The translations under genes were made by a program, and so were the position numbers. 64,000 bases of DNA from Thermococcus chitonophagus. GTDB taxonomy: Archaea; Methanobacteriota_B; Thermococci; Thermococcales; Thermococcaceae. The notes under the pieces are model-generated. The model searched no databases. It was not told where the DNA came from and worked only from the letters and a program-made list of their open reading frames with translations. The first letter of the stretch is position 1. Each line of letters begins with the position of its first letter. This document shows, piece after piece, positions 19,043-28,591 of this stretch. Location of the stretch: assembly GCF_002214605.1 (NCBI RefSeq), contig NZ_CP015193.1, forward strand, positions 1,860,001 to 1,924,000. The letters are read 5' to 3'.

Positions 19043-20233
19043 CTATGCCAGGCCTGAGACCTTCAGGATCAACCACCAGAGAATGTCACCAAAGAAGTAG
19101 CTCGTGAGAAAGCCCAAGAATAGTGCTGGAGCGAATGGCATGGCCTTTCTAACCAGAAACTCGTTCTCAAGTTTGCCTTCTTTAACTAAAGCACTTAATT
19201 TCTCAATCTGTTCCCTAGTTAGACCCTCAACGCTAAATCCAGCGATTTCCTCACCTTCTATGCTTTCATATTTGCCCTCTTTAAGTAGCCTCGAGAGCTT
19301 ATCAAAGAAGTCCCGCCTGTCTCTAATGACTTCACCATTCACCTTAACTATCCTCTCCCCCAGCACGTCACCTTCCCGGAGCTCTTCAACCCTCTTTACG
19401 TCAACGAGGACCTCCTTTCTCAAGAGCTTAACCGAGGAAAAGAGCAACTTAAACCCGTACAATGTCAAAAACAACTTAGCTAGAGGGTAGACAAAGGATG
19501 TTCCAAGGGCATAGAACCCGTAACCCACCGCCAATGCCCCCAAAATATCACCAACTAACCTGAACTTCGCGAATATCGCCAAGAGCACGAAAGTGAGAAC
19601 CCACCTTATGGCAGGGTAGAGAGATATGCCCATCTTAACCTGCAGGAATACAAAGAGGATTATCGAGAAGACTATCCACAGAGCCAGCTCGACCACTAAC
19701 CTTGAACCCTCCTTAAATAGAAGGAGTAGGTTTCGGACTTTGCCTTTTATTACGAGGCCAAAAAGAGCGTACACAAACAGAAGGGGAAAGATAAGGAGGA
19801 GAGAATTGAAGAGTATTGTGAGAGCATTTAGGGGAAGCAGGGCCGCATAGGGTGCGGGATATTTGGCTGAAGGAGGAGCAAACGGAAGGAGAGCAGAAAA
19901 TGCAGCTAGTATCACCACATCCCCACTCGCCCAACCACCGGTGTAATAGAGGAGCATGCCAAGAAGTGCTCCAACGAAGAGACCAATGATTGGAGAGAGA
20001 GCGTGCAACACATTGCCTTCTCTCAACCCAGCTATGATGTAGTAGAGGATCCCAACCTCCACTAGGGGAATGAAGGGTCCTTTGATTTCGTATTGACAGC
20101 CTCTCCTCTTGCACCACCACTTTGACAACACTGCAACGCTCGGAAAGAAGTGCTCCTCATAAATATAGCTTGTCCTTATGTCGGTATAAGAAGTGACAAG
20201 CCCAACTAACACCCCCAGGATTAAAGGAAGCAT
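19043..20233 (-). CDS. Archaeal type IV prepilin peptidase (aspartic, A24-like)
   Basis: A polytopic membrane protease that cleaves class III signal peptides of pilins. The two catalytic aspartates are in YTDIRTSY (residue about 18) and [11 protein letters not shown] (GxxGD-like, residue about 105). At 396 residues it is longer than FlaK-type archaellin peptidases. A cytoplasmic segment (about residues 270-360, [20 protein letters not shown]) sits before the last membrane segment. The ATG at 20233 follows GGGGGTGA. The tiny pilin gene ends 17 bases upstream, so enzyme and probable substrate are co-expressed. Confidence 0.85.
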   Translation of the reverse strand: MLPLILGVLVGLVTSYTDIRTSYIYEEHFFPSVAVLSKWWCKRRGCQYEIKGPFIPLVEVGILYYIIAGLREGNVLHALSPIIGLFVGALLGMLLYYTGGWASGDVVILAAFSALLPFAPPSAKYPAPYAALLPLNALTILFNSLLLIFPLLFVYALFGLVIKGKVRNLLLLFKEGSRLVVELALWIVFSIILFVFLQVKMGISLYPAIRWVLTFVLLAIFAKFRLVGDILGALAVGYGFYALGTSFVYPLAKLFLTLYGFKLLFSSVKLLRKEVLVDVKRVEELREGDVLGERIVKVNGEVIRDRRDFFDKLSRLLKEGKYESIEGEEIAGFSVEGLTREQIEKLSALVKEGKLENEFLVRKAMPFAPALFLGFLTSYFFGDILWWLILKVSGLA

Positions 20234-20250
20234 TAGTTCACCCCCGCTGA

Positions 20251-20415
20251 TTAAAGGTTCTCGAGCAGCTTTCTCCTCATGACCCTAGCGTACTCATCAA
20301 CCGAATTGCTCAGCGTTTTTATGCTGTCCATGACTACCCTTAACACTATCGCAACTAAGATCAGGGTAGCGGCGAGCATTAGGAGGTATTCTATTGCCGT
20401 TTGAGCCCTCTTCAT
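20251..20415 (-). CDS. Tiny type IV pilin-like protein with class III signal peptide
   Basis: This 54-residue product starts MKRAQTAIEYLLMLAATLIL. The short basic leader is followed by Gln at +1 and Glu at +5 of a hydrophobic helix, the class III prepilin pattern cut by EppA/PibD-like peptidases. The remainder is a short amphipathic helix. ATG 20415 follows GAGGAGTT. Its position just before the prepilin peptidase gene supports the call. It could build a pilus core or be a minor pilin. Confidence 0.78.
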   Translation of the reverse strand: MKRAQTAIEYLLMLAATLILVAIVLRVVMDSIKTLSNSVDEYARVMRRKLLENL

Positions 20416-20468
20416 AACTCCTCAAATTTTATTAGGCGAACTTGAATATAAGGATTTTGGAGGTTAAA

Positions 20469-21128
20469 ATGAGACTCATAAAGCAGGGAGCCGAGGCTAA
20501 GATTTACCTTGCAGAGTTTTCCGAGCTCTATTTTGACTATCCGCTCAAGGTCATAGTGAAGGAGAGAGTTAAGAAGAGGTACAGAATCCAAGAAATAGAT
20601 GTGAAGCTGAGGAAGGAGAGAACCATAAGAGAGGCAAGAATTCTCCACAGGGCAAAGGAGTTTGGTGTCAACGTTCCCTATGTTTTTGAAGTTGACACTA
20701 AGAATATGGTAATAGTGATGGAGTACATCGAAGGAGAGAGGTTAAAGGAGCTCTTGGAGAGAATTCCACTTAAAGAGAGGCTTGAAATATGCAGGGAAAT
20801 TGGCAGGCAGATAGGAAGACTGCATGAAGCTGGAATAGTTCACGGTGACTTAACTACCTCGAACATGATAATGAGGGAAAGGAAGATATACCTCATAGAC
20901 TTTGGTCTCGCAGAGTTCGATGATACGCTGGAGGCCCAAGGGGTCGATCTGCACCTCCTCAAGAGGGCTATGGAGAGTACTCACTACAGATGGTTCGAAG
21001 AGGGATTTAGGGCTGTCCTAGAGGGTTACGCTGAAGTTAGAGGGGAAAAGAAAAGAAAAGAGGTTGAGGAGAAGATAAAGGAGATAGAACTAAGGGGTAG
21101 GTACAGGGAAAGAAAGTGGCTAGACTAA
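20469..21128 (+). CDS. bud32: Bud32 kinase/ATPase of the KEOPS complex
   Basis: A 219-residue atypical small protein kinase that supports Kae1 in making the t6A37 modification of ANN-decoding tRNAs. Visible elements are the Lys in [12 protein letters not shown], the catalytic HGDLTTSN and the metal-binding DFGLAEF, followed by the short C-lobe [10 protein letters not shown]. It is stand-alone here, not fused to Kae1. ATG 20469 follows GGAGGTTAAA. The first enzyme of the same pathway, Sua5, is encoded at 30544. The 3' end overlaps the convergent chemoreceptor gene by 9 bases. Confidence 0.92.
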   Translation: MRLIKQGAEAKIYLAEFSELYFDYPLKVIVKERVKKRYRIQEIDVKLRKERTIREARILHRAKEFGVNVPYVFEVDTKNMVIVMEYIEGERLKELLERIPLKERLEICREIGRQIGRLHEAGIVHGDLTTSNMIMRERKIYLIDFGLAEFDDTLEAQGVDLHLLKRAMESTHYRWFEEGFRAVLEGYAEVRGEKKRKEVEEKIKEIELRGRYRERKWLD

Positions 21129-22409
21129 CTCTCTAACTTGTTCCTCATGCTCTTTGCTCAGCTTGAACTTGCTAACATGCTCCATGAGGACATTAACGAG
21201 CTTCTCGAACTCCTTAACGCTCTCTCTAACTTCGTTAAGTGCTGCGGTCTGCTCTTCAGCTGCAGCGCTGACCTGCTCAGCTGCAGCCGTGGTTTCTTCA
21301 GCGCTCGCGGCAAGGTTCTCAAGGAACCTCAAACCTTCCTCAATCTTCTCTCCCTCTTGGATGACCTTCTCCTTAAGCTCAGCGGCTTTGGCTTCCATCT
21401 CCTCCATCATGTCCGCTATCTGGGTTAGGTAGGCGACACTCTCCTTAATGACCTCTGTTGAAGTTCCAACTACCTCGGCACCCTGCTGGGTTACCTCAAC
21501 GCTCTCTCCAATCTTGTCAACTATTTGCTTGATCAAGTCTCTAATGTCTTCAGCGGCCTTCTTGCTCTCCTCAGCGAGCTTTCTAATTTCATCGGCAACT
21601 ACTGCGAATCCCTTTCCCGCCTCTCCAGCCCTAGCAGCCTCAATTGCCGCGTTTAATGCCAGAAGGTTGGTCTGCTCAGCTATGTTGCTTATGACGTTGG
21701 TTATGTTCTCTATGTTCTTACCCATCTCCGCGACTCCCCTTACCGTTTCTTCTATCTTGGCCATCATCGTCCTTATCTCCTCTATCTGGGTCACTGCTTC
21801 CCTGCCCTTTTCTCCACCTTCTTTAGCTAGGCCTGCCATCTCCCTCATCGAGGCCTCAAACTCCTCCATTGTTGTTACGGTCTCCTTACCGATTTCATCT
21901 ATGTACCTCATCGTGTCTGTCATCTTGTTTATGTTCTCCTGCTCCCTCTGCGCCTCAATGCTAACCTGGTTTATTGCCTCAGCCACCTGGTTAATTGCAT
22001 CTGCGATCTGCTCAATGTTCTCCCTGATAACCTTAGTGTGGTTCTTAACATCAATGGCCGCGTTCTTGATATCAAGGATTAATTTGCTTAGAGACGTCCT
22101 AAGCTTTTCTATAGCTTGCCTAACCCTTGCAAGTTCACCTGTTGCCGCTGTATCTTCAACACTTAGATCTCCCTGGGCTATCCTCTCAATTATTGCGACG
22201 ACTTCGTCTATTCTCTTCTCTAATTGCTCTTTGAACTCTTCAAGATCTCCATAAACTACCTGCGTAGTTGATTCCCTTTTATTAAGGTATATTGCCACAC
22301 CTGTTCCTATTATTCCCCCCACTGCAGCTCCTACTAGATTCCCAACTGCGGCAGGAACTATCGTTAATATGAAGGGGATTACGGGAGAAACAAGGGAGAC
22401 TCTCACCAC
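21120..22409 (-). CDS. Methyl-accepting chemotaxis protein lacking an external sensor domain
   Basis: The 429-residue receptor has an N-terminal hydrophobic hairpin (about residues 8-42), no sizeable extracellular loop, a HAMP-like linker ([12 protein letters not shown]) and a long coiled coil. The conserved CheA/CheW-binding tip is [20 protein letters not shown]. Glu/Gln pairs in the flanking helices could be methylated. It probably senses an intracellular or membrane-state signal and feeds archaellum control. No che genes are in this window. The GTG at 22409 follows AGGAGGTGGTGTTAA. Confidence 0.88.
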   Translation of the reverse strand: MVRVSLVSPVIPFILTIVPAAVGNLVGAAVGGIIGTGVAIYLNKRESTTQVVYGDLEEFKEQLEKRIDEVVAIIERIAQGDLSVEDTAATGELARVRQAIEKLRTSLSKLILDIKNAAIDVKNHTKVIRENIEQIADAINQVAEAINQVSIEAQREQENINKMTDTMRYIDEIGKETVTTMEEFEASMREMAGLAKEGGEKGREAVTQIEEIRTMMAKIEETVRGVAEMGKNIENITNVISNIAEQTNLLALNAAIEAARAGEAGKGFAVVADEIRKLAEESKKAAEDIRDLIKQIVDKIGESVEVTQQGAEVVGTSTEVIKESVAYLTQIADMMEEMEAKAAELKEKVIQEGEKIEEGLRFLENLAASAEETTAAAEQVSAAAEEQTAALNEVRESVKEFEKLVNVLMEHVSKFKLSKEHEEQVRELV

Positions 22410-22470
22410 TTAACACCACCTCCTTGTCAAAATTTGTGCAAAAAATTATTAGTAAGTTTTGTGTAGGTAC

Positions 22471-24174
22471 CTATGTATGCTCGTTCTTGGTTCCATTTCT
22501 GAACCTACCTAACACCCTTAGTAATATCTCCTTCTCTTCTCCCCTCCCTTTTTTCGCAAGCCTCTCAACTATAAGCTCCGGGGTGCTCCTTCCAATTACT
22601 CCAAACTTTGGTTGCCTATTGACTATCAGATTTAAGTTTTCATCAAGCCCACTAGCCTCTATTCCGTCAACCCTCGCAAAAGGAAGCTCTTTCTTGAGAT
22701 CCTCTCCCAAATGGGAAACTATTATCACGTAGAAGCCCTTTTCATGGGCTATTCTAAGCATCTCAGCTAAGATTTTAACGGCAGCCCCTGGCTCGGTTAT
22801 AGCTTCGAACTCATCTATTAATATCAACTTCCTCCCTTTACCTTTTAGTGATCTAACCAAGGCTTTAAGCGAATTTTCAAAGGCACCAGCTCCGTAAACT
22901 GCCCTTTTCCTCTTGAAAAAGAAGACTTCGTCCAAGGGCTCAATCCAAGCCTCTTTAGCTGGAACTGGAAAGCCCATGTGAGCAAGTATTACTACCTGCA
23001 GGGTGAGCTCAAGTAGGGATGTTTTACCACCGCTATTTGCACCAGTTAAAACCACGATATTTGCTTCCTGAATTCCATTAAATGGGTCTTTGGCTTTACC
23101 TATAAAATAGCTCACCGGCTGTGGGTTCTCTATGAACAGGTTCCTTCCCTCAACGAACCCTATTCCGCCTTCCTCTATCCTGGGGAAGACAAAACCCCGA
23201 GAGAACTCCTTTACGGCGAGGAAGAATTCGAGCTCGTAAGCCCTCTTAATTTCCTCTTTTAACTTTGGAAGAAGGGGCAGAATTTCCTCAACTATCTCCC
23301 TAGACTTGAGGTACAGCTCGATCTTCACTTCTCTTTCAAGCTCCCTCCTTATTCCCTCCACAATGTCAGGGCTAACCTCTATGGGATACTCCCTGGGGAA
23401 GACTTCAACGTAAACTCCCAACTTCTCGCTTATCCTCTCCTCAGCCTTCCTAATCTCATCAAGTATCTCATCATTTAGGCTTGAGAACTTCGAGAGTAAA
23501 AAATCCACATCTCCAGACTTCAAGGCCTTTAAAAATTCAACGAGATCCCTACCGCTCAGCGTTAGCTTGAACTTCTCGAGTTTTTCCTCTATGGCCTCAT
23601 TTAATCTCCTCTCCTCCTCGGCTATAAACTCCTCGATCCTCTCAATGGCCTCCTTCTTTCTCATGACCTCTTCGAGTGGTTCTAAGGCCTCAAGTATCTT
23701 TCCAGCTACACCCCCAGGGAAAAGTTTTGCCAAAGCCTCAAGGACATCCCGGTTCTCCCACAGGGGCATTACGTAAAGTTCGGGAGCAACGTCATAGGGC
23801 TTTAACTCCACCTCAATGCCGTAGCCAATTGTGCTTAAGACAAAGTCGTAACCTTCAACTGGCTCCGTAGAGACCATGCAGAGGCCCAGCTTTTCGGCTT
23901 CCTCAACTTCCTCCTCGCTGACTATGAGAACCCTATCGTGCAGGTAGTCTCTCCTAAACCTTATCGACCTTATCTTCCCTATGTACTCTTTAACCTCCTC
24001 ACTTACATTTTCCATTCCTTTCCTCAAATACTCCTGCCTTCGCAGGATTTCTTCTTTATTAGAGGTTGGAGCAAAATCATCGAGAAGCTTTTTCGCTTCT
24101 TCATGCTTGATTTTATCGAGGATTATTTTCCTTATCGCCTTGTAGATCTCCCTTGCATCTCCCCTGAGCTTCAT
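22471..24174 (-). CDS. MutS-like DNA-binding ATPase (archaeal MutS2-related)
   Basis: The 567-residue protein has the MutS-family ATPase at its C-terminus, with Walker A TGANSGGKTSLLELT and Walker B LILIDEFEAITEPGAA. Ahead of it are long helical core and clamp regions (about residues 150-330). The mismatch-binding domain I and the Smr nuclease tail of bacterial MutS2 are not evident. Such archaeal proteins are thought to act on branched DNA or recombination rather than mismatch repair. It overlaps the eIF2B-like gene by 4 bases (ATGA), giving translational coupling. Confidence 0.82.
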   Translation of the reverse strand: MKLRGDAREIYKAIRKIILDKIKHEEAKKLLDDFAPTSNKEEILRRQEYLRKGMENVSEEVKEYIGKIRSIRFRRDYLHDRVLIVSEEEVEEAEKLGLCMVSTEPVEGYDFVLSTIGYGIEVELKPYDVAPELYVMPLWENRDVLEALAKLFPGGVAGKILEALEPLEEVMRKKEAIERIEEFIAEEERRLNEAIEEKLEKFKLTLSGRDLVEFLKALKSGDVDFLLSKFSSLNDEILDEIRKAEERISEKLGVYVEVFPREYPIEVSPDIVEGIRRELEREVKIELYLKSREIVEEILPLLPKLKEEIKRAYELEFFLAVKEFSRGFVFPRIEEGGIGFVEGRNLFIENPQPVSYFIGKAKDPFNGIQEANIVVLTGANSGGKTSLLELTLQVVILAHMGFPVPAKEAWIEPLDEVFFFKRKRAVYGAGAFENSLKALVRSLKGKGRKLILIDEFEAITEPGAAVKILAEMLRIAHEKGFYVIIVSHLGEDLKKELPFARVDGIEASGLDENLNLIVNRQPKFGVIGRSTPELIVERLAKKGRGEEKEILLRVLGRFRNGTKNEHT

Positions 24175-25001
24175 TGCAAGTCCCTCGGCGGAACTATAAT
24201 CCCGAGCTCTGTTATTATCCCCCTTATGAACCTCCAGGGAGTCACATCAAAGAGAACGTTTCTAACTTCAAACTCACCCCTCCTGAGCGGCCTCTCCAGC
24301 AATTCCACGTCTTCAGCTTTCTGACTTGGGTGGAACTTGTAAGTTTCGGCTGCGACGTAGAAGGGAACGCCATTTTCGTGGCAAGCTAGAGCCAAGAGAT
24401 AAGTGCCGGCTTTGTTAACAACGTAGCCATCTTTGGTCACCATATCCGCTCCAACCAACGCGAGCGTAGCCCTCTTGCAGAACAGGCCTATCTGTGAGTC
24501 TGTTATTATCTCGAAATCTATACCCAGGGATTCTAACTCTTCAGCCAGCTTCAGTCCTTCATAATCAGGGGCGCTCTCGGTGAGGATAACCTTAAACTCC
24601 TTCCCGCGGATTTTTGCGAGCTTAAATATCTCAAGAACCGCTGAAGACAGCGAGTGGGTAATCACCACATCCCCAGGATCGATGAGCTGAGCCCCTATAG
24701 AGGCAAGCTCCCTCTTTGCCTCCTCTATCCTCCTGAGGAACTCCTCGGCCCTTGCAATTATCTTCTCCCTGTCATTGGTTACCGGAAAGAACCTGACGAG
24801 ATTATGTAGGGAAGCCATGCTGGGGTTTACCCTCACGATCTCCTCCTTAAGCTCCCTGATTGCATCCTCCAAGAGGGACTCATCGATCTCCCTCGCGAGA
24901 ACGAGAAAGGCTTCGGCACCTCTCTTTGCTAGCCAGCTCGCTCCCTTTATCCTCTCTTCCATCATCTCCTTGAGTATTGAGAGAACACTATCCGGAAGCA
25001 T
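24171..25001 (-). CDS. eIF2B alpha/beta/delta-like protein (sugar-phosphate isomerase fold)
   Basis: The 276-residue protein shows the family features: an N-terminal helical domain (KGASWLAKRGAEAFLVLA), VVITHSLSSAVLEIF, a Rossmann-like LTESAPDYEGLKLAEEL, and VNKAGTYLLALACHENGVPF followed by AAETYKF. Relatives include archaeal ribose-1,5-bisphosphate isomerase and methylthioribose-1-phosphate isomerase. The length and divergent N-terminus place it in the short 'aIF2B-like' group, whose substrate is unsettled. It lies in an operon with the CinA-like gene (2-base gap) and the MutS-like gene. Confidence 0.78.
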   Translation of the reverse strand: MLPDSVLSILKEMMEERIKGASWLAKRGAEAFLVLAREIDESLLEDAIRELKEEIVRVNPSMASLHNLVRFFPVTNDREKIIARAEEFLRRIEEAKRELASIGAQLIDPGDVVITHSLSSAVLEIFKLAKIRGKEFKVILTESAPDYEGLKLAEELESLGIDFEIITDSQIGLFCKRATLALVGADMVTKDGYVVNKAGTYLLALACHENGVPFYVAAETYKFHPSQKAEDVELLERPLRRGEFEVRNVLFDVTPWRFIRGIITELGIIVPPRDLQ

Positions 25002-25003
25002 GG

Positions 25004-25762
25004 CTACCAGCCTTCCATGAACCTTATCCCCTTGCCCTCCATGAACTCCACGACTTCTTTAACTTTAGCCTCGTCCTCGGCGAATATTATTATCCCAATG
25101 AACTTGCCGAAACCCTTTGGGGAGGAGTGGATCTTAACCCTAAACCTCTCAATGGCCTCATTCAGTATGGGAGCAAGCTTGCTCTCATCTGTTATCTCTG
25201 CCAGAAACTTCTTCTGGATGAACTTCCTCTCTCCTATCCTGGGGAGGACTTCCCTCTCAAGCATAGCCTTCATTTCCCTGGGCATCCCGGGGAGGACGAA
25301 AATCTTAACCCCTTCATATTCTATGTACGCTCCAGGGGCAGCTCCTTCAGTGTTCTCTAGAGGAGTGGCACCCTCCGGGAGGTAGGCCATCTTCTTTCTC
25401 GCCTCGTTAAGCGTTGGATCGTCAATTAAGCCATTCCTGTGAAGTTCTTCATAAAACTGCTTTATCCTCTCCAAGCAATCCTCGCACAGTACAAGATCTC
25501 TACCCAAGGCCTTTGCAACGGCGAGCATGGTTACGTCATCATGGGTCGGCCCTAAACCTCCAGAGATTACGAGAACTGAAGGCTTCCTGTTAAGTATCTC
25601 CCTTATAACACTCATTATTTCCCCAACATCATCACCAACAGTAGTTATCCTCCTAACCCAGTAGCCCCTCTCGGTCAGCCTTTGAGCTATATAAGCGGAG
25701 TTGCTATCAATTGTATTTCCAGTTAAAAGCTCATCACCTATCGTGAGAACCTCAGCGATCAT
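25004..25762 (-). CDS. CinA-like / molybdopterin-binding-fold protein
   Basis: The 252-residue protein matches the COG1058 N-terminal domain of CinA: IAEVLTIGDELLTGNTIDSN, the MoCF-type VISGGLGPTHDDVTM, and GAAPGAYIEYEGVKIFVLPG. It lacks the C-terminal NMN deamidase domain. Related proteins hydrolyse ADP-ribose or similar nucleotides (housecleaning). ATG 25762 follows GGTGGTGCT. First gene of the operon leading to the eIF2B-like and MutS-like genes. Confidence 0.85.
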   Translation of the reverse strand: MIAEVLTIGDELLTGNTIDSNSAYIAQRLTERGYWVRRITTVGDDVGEIMSVIREILNRKPSVLVISGGLGPTHDDVTMLAVAKALGRDLVLCEDCLERIKQFYEELHRNGLIDDPTLNEARKKMAYLPEGATPLENTEGAAPGAYIEYEGVKIFVLPGMPREMKAMLEREVLPRIGERKFIQKKFLAEITDESKLAPILNEAIERFRVKIHSSPKGFGKFIGIIIFAEDEAKVKEVVEFMEGKGIRFMEGW

Positions 25763-25819
25763 AGCACCACCATCCTATTTTAGGCAAGAGCTTTATAATC
25801 CTTTGAGGAACCTAAGCTT

Positions 25820-26590
25820 ATGATATTCAAGGCCAAGTTTGGGGAGCCTAAGAAGGGATGGGTAGTTATAGTGCATGGCCTAGGAGAGCACAGCGGGAGG
25901 TACGCGAAGCTCGTTGAGATGCTAGTTGAGAGGGGCTTTGCGGTATATACATTCGACTGGCCTGGGCATGGAAAGAGTTCAGGGAAGAGAGGACACACAA
26001 GTGTTGAGGAGGCAATGGAGATAATTGACGAAATTATTGAGGAGATCGGGGAAAAGCCGTTTCTATTTGGGCACAGCTTAGGCGGGCTAACTGTCATAAG
26101 GTACGCAGAAACAAGGCCCGAGAAAGTGAGGGGAGTTATAGCTTCTTCACCGGCGTTGGCAAAGAGTCCAAATACCCCAGGATTCCTAGTTGCGTTGGCG
26201 AAGTTCTTAGGTGTGGTGGCCCCAGGAATTACGTTTTCTAATGGGATCAACCCGAGCTTACTCTCAAGGAACAAAGATGCAGTGAGGAGGTACATAGAAG
26301 ATCCCTTAGTTCACGACAAGATAACGGCGAAGCTTGGAAGGAGCATATTCATAAACATGGAGCTTGCCCATAAGGAGGCCAAGAAAATCAAAGTGCCAAT
26401 CCTACTCTTAGTAGGAACCCAAGACGTCATAACGCCCCCCGAAGGAGCCAGAAAATTGTTTGAGAAACTTAGAGTCGAAGACAAAGATATTAGAGAATTC
26501 AAGGGAGCTTACCATGAGATATTTGAGGATCCAGAGTGGGGAGAAGAATTCCATAGGGTGATAGTGGAGTGGCTGGAGAAGCGCAGTTGA
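25820..26590 (+). CDS. Alpha/beta hydrolase, lysophospholipase / monoacylglycerol lipase type
   Basis: The 256-residue protein has the oxyanion motif HGLGEHSGRY, the nucleophile elbow GHSLGG (Ser near residue 94), an Asp in GTQDVITPP and His in KGAYHEIFED, completing the triad. The arrangement is that of cytosolic monoacylglycerol lipases; Pyrococcus homologues act on glycerol esters. The start ATG at 25820 has no strong ribosome binding site, with GAGGAACC somewhat upstream. It is transcribed divergently from the CinA-like gene, with 57 bases between them. Confidence 0.85.
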   Translation: MIFKAKFGEPKKGWVVIVHGLGEHSGRYAKLVEMLVERGFAVYTFDWPGHGKSSGKRGHTSVEEAMEIIDEIIEEIGEKPFLFGHSLGGLTVIRYAETRPEKVRGVIASSPALAKSPNTPGFLVALAKFLGVVAPGITFSNGINPSLLSRNKDAVRRYIEDPLVHDKITAKLGRSIFINMELAHKEAKKIKVPILLLVGTQDVITPPEGARKLFEKLRVEDKDIREFKGAYHEIFEDPEWGEEFHRVIVEWLEKRS

Positions 26591-27325
26591 TCGATACATT
26601 CCAAACGTTCCTAGGGTACTGGGATGGGACGAAGGAAGGATAGTTAAGGTACATTACCAGGTATCCTGAACTATTTGAGAAGATAACATGGGACTATGAA
26701 AAGGTATAAAATCAATTGGAGAGAATACCTCGAAATTGTGACCAGAAAGATAGAGATCGAGAAGTTAAAGGCTGCCCACAATACCCTTATGTCTTCCCTA
26801 AAGGAAGTCCTACCCAAGGCACATGCAATGTTTGATCTGACCTCCTCCCCGCCCTGAAGGGCGAGGCTTTCAAAAGAAAAATGTAAACCAGCGATTCTCT
26901 TCGGACTCGAAGCAATAGCAAATCTCAATTGGACTGAAAGAATAAAAGGCCTAATAGCTCATGAATTCGGACACTTACTTCACTGGCTAATTAGGGGAGA
27001 GAACATAGAGGAAATAGAGGACGAGCAGATAATGTGGCTCTACACTGAAGGATTCGCCCAGAGGAGTGAAGATATCCTCACTGGCAGACCATGGCACTTA
27101 GAAGAGAGGGAGTGGTTTAAGTGGTGTGAAAGGAACGAAAAAATGATAAAATCAGGAGTTCTTAAGGAGAATTAAAAATGGAGAACCTTTAAATCCATTC
27201 TTTGGCTCATGGTACCAATTATTTGGGAAGCAATTTTGGGATACTATTTAGGATATAAATTTATCTTGTGGCTTGAACGCCAGTATGAGCTAATGGAAAT
27301 AGCAAGACTAGAGAAAACACGATAA
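26587..27325 (+). pseudogene. Decayed HEXXH metalloprotease-like gene
   Basis: Several frames must be joined to read one protein: DTFQTFLGYWDGTKE, stop, RYPELFEKITWDYEK, frameshift, WREYLEIVTRKIEIEKLK, the element end at 26837-26871, then AIANLNWTERIKGLIAHEFG with zinc-type HEFGH, a Glu in YTEGFAQRSED, another frameshift near 27174, and finally KFILWLERQYELMEIARLEK. The HEFGH plus downstream Glu suggests a zinc peptidase, otherwise unassigned. At least two stops, two frameshifts and an insertion make it non-functional as one protein. No other gene is seen in this interval. Confidence 0.7.
26837..26871 (-). mobile_element. Solo right end of an IS605-type element
   Basis: On the minus strand the sequence reads GAAAGCCTCGCCC-TTCA-GGGCGGGGAGGAGGTCAG, a short palindrome followed by the GGAGGTCAG terminus, matching the element end at 1989. 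It sits inside the metalloprotease-like pseudogene, whose reading resumes shortly after it. No transposase remains, so this is an excision scar or a very small non-autonomous derivative. Confidence 0.55.
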
Positions 27326-27405
27326 AAGAGAGGATCATGGAATTTTTAACCTAGCTAAGCTAAATTATTTATACTGCCCACGGAAAACTTAAAGAGGTGG
27401 TTATA

Positions 27406-27585
27406 GTGGAAGAGAGAAGACATCTAAAATGTCCCCTCTGCGGGGGAACTAGCTTCAGGGTCGAGGAAGGAAAGCTCGACAGCAAGTGGGGATTTACAGC
27501 CCATAAAGTAAAGATAGTTATCTGCGAAAACTGCGGCTACGTGATGCTATTCTACAAAGGAAGGACTATATGGGACTTCGACTGA
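27406..27585 (+). CDS. Small zinc-ribbon protein
   Basis: The 59-residue protein has two Cys pairs, CPLCGG and CENCGY, separated by about 25 residues, forming one zinc ribbon; the C-terminus is FYKGRTIWDFD. The likely start is GTG 27406, because GAGGTG lies 7 bases before it; the GTG at 27397 is inside that site. A TATA element TTATTTATA is at about 27366. The next gene starts 10 bases after the stop, so the two may be linked. Function unknown. Confidence 0.75.
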   Translation: MEERRHLKCPLCGGTSFRVEEGKLDSKWGFTAHKVKIVICENCGYVMLFYKGRTIWDFD

Positions 27586-27595
27586 GGTGTTTTCT

Positions 27596-28591
27596 ATGTT
27601 TTTTAACAGGGAAAAGGAGCTAGAAGAGCTTGAGAGGTTAACTAGGAATGAACCCAACTTGATAACCTTCGTCTATGGTCCAATAAACTCTGGGAAAACA
27701 TCCCTAATGCTAAAATTCACGAAGAGGGTAAAAAGAGAGCATGTTCCCTTTTACATAAACCTCAGAAGATCCCCAGTTGCAAGCTACGATGACTTCCTTG
27801 AAATTTTATTCTCCATAGACTTTGAGGATAGGGTGAACGTTAGCGAGATAACATCATTAGCTGTCTCAATGGCGGGGGAGCTGTTCGGAATACCCATTCC
27901 GAGAGATATTCTTGAAAAGATAAGGAAGGAAAAGAGGCCGAAGAATGCATTTGAGTACGTTGCTAGGGTTCTTGAGGGTGTAAAAAGAAAAGGAAAGATG
28001 CCAATTTTGATTCTCGACGAACTGCAGGTGATAAAAGATCTAAAGGTCAACGGGCCTCTGATATATGAGCTCTTCAACTTCTTCATTCACCTGACTAAAG
28101 AAGTTCATCTTGCTCACGTTTTCGTAGTAACAAGCGACAGCCTCTTTATCGAAAAGGTTTACAATGAGACGATGCTCCAGGGGAGATCAAGGTACTTCTT
28201 AGTTGATGACTTCGATAAGAAAACGACGATAGAGTTTCTCACTATGAACGGCTTCACAAAAGAAGAAGGTGAGCTCGTCTGGAGTTACATCGGAGGAAAA
28301 CCTGCCTTGCTCGTCGAAGCGGTAAACAACAGGGAAAAGTTGAAAGAATGGTTAGAGACAATACTGAGGCTCTCAACGTACAGAGTTAAGGCCCTATTAA
28401 AGGAGAAAGAGGAATACAGAGAAGTCCTAGAAAAGTTCATAGAGGAGGAAGAGATGCCCTTCGAAGGTTACATTGAAGAGGAAATTAGAGAGCTAATTCA
28501 GGCAAATATCCTATTCTTGGATCCATTAAAAGGGGTAATAAGGCCCCAGGGAAGGCTCGAACTTTTGGCGATAAGGGAGGCTCTCAGATAG
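27596..28591 (+). CDS. Archaeal ATPase of the MNS/STAND-related group
   Basis: The 331-residue protein begins [15 protein letters not shown], the usual entry of archaeal AAA-type ATPases (PF01637), followed by Walker [13 protein letters not shown] and Walker [10 protein letters not shown] sensor-like [10 protein letters not shown] and a C-terminal winged-helix region (about residues 260-330) follow. Such proteins are expanded in Thermococcales; many sit in mobile or stress loci and their targets are unknown. ATG 27596 lies 6 bases after GAGGTG. The 3' end overlaps purA by 8 bases (convergent). Confidence 0.8.
   Translation: MFFNREKELEELERLTRNEPNLITFVYGPINSGKTSLMLKFTKRVKREHVPFYINLRRSPVASYDDFLEILFSIDFEDRVNVSEITSLAVSMAGELFGIPIPRDILEKIRKEKRPKNAFEYVARVLEGVKRKGKMPILILDELQVIKDLKVNGPLIYELFNFFIHLTKEVHLAHVFVVTSDSLFIEKVYNETMLQGRSRYFLVDDFDKKTTIEFLTMNGFTKEEGELVWSYIGGKPALLVEAVNNREKLKEWLETILRLSTYRVKALLKEKEEYREVLEKFIEEEEMPFEGYIEEEIRELIQANILFLDPLKGVIRPQGRLELLAIREALR

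Noticed and set aside
21448-22254. 268-residue frame antisense to the chemoreceptor
   Set aside because: Coiled-coil coding sequence commonly leaves long antisense frames; the chemoreceptor is unmistakable.
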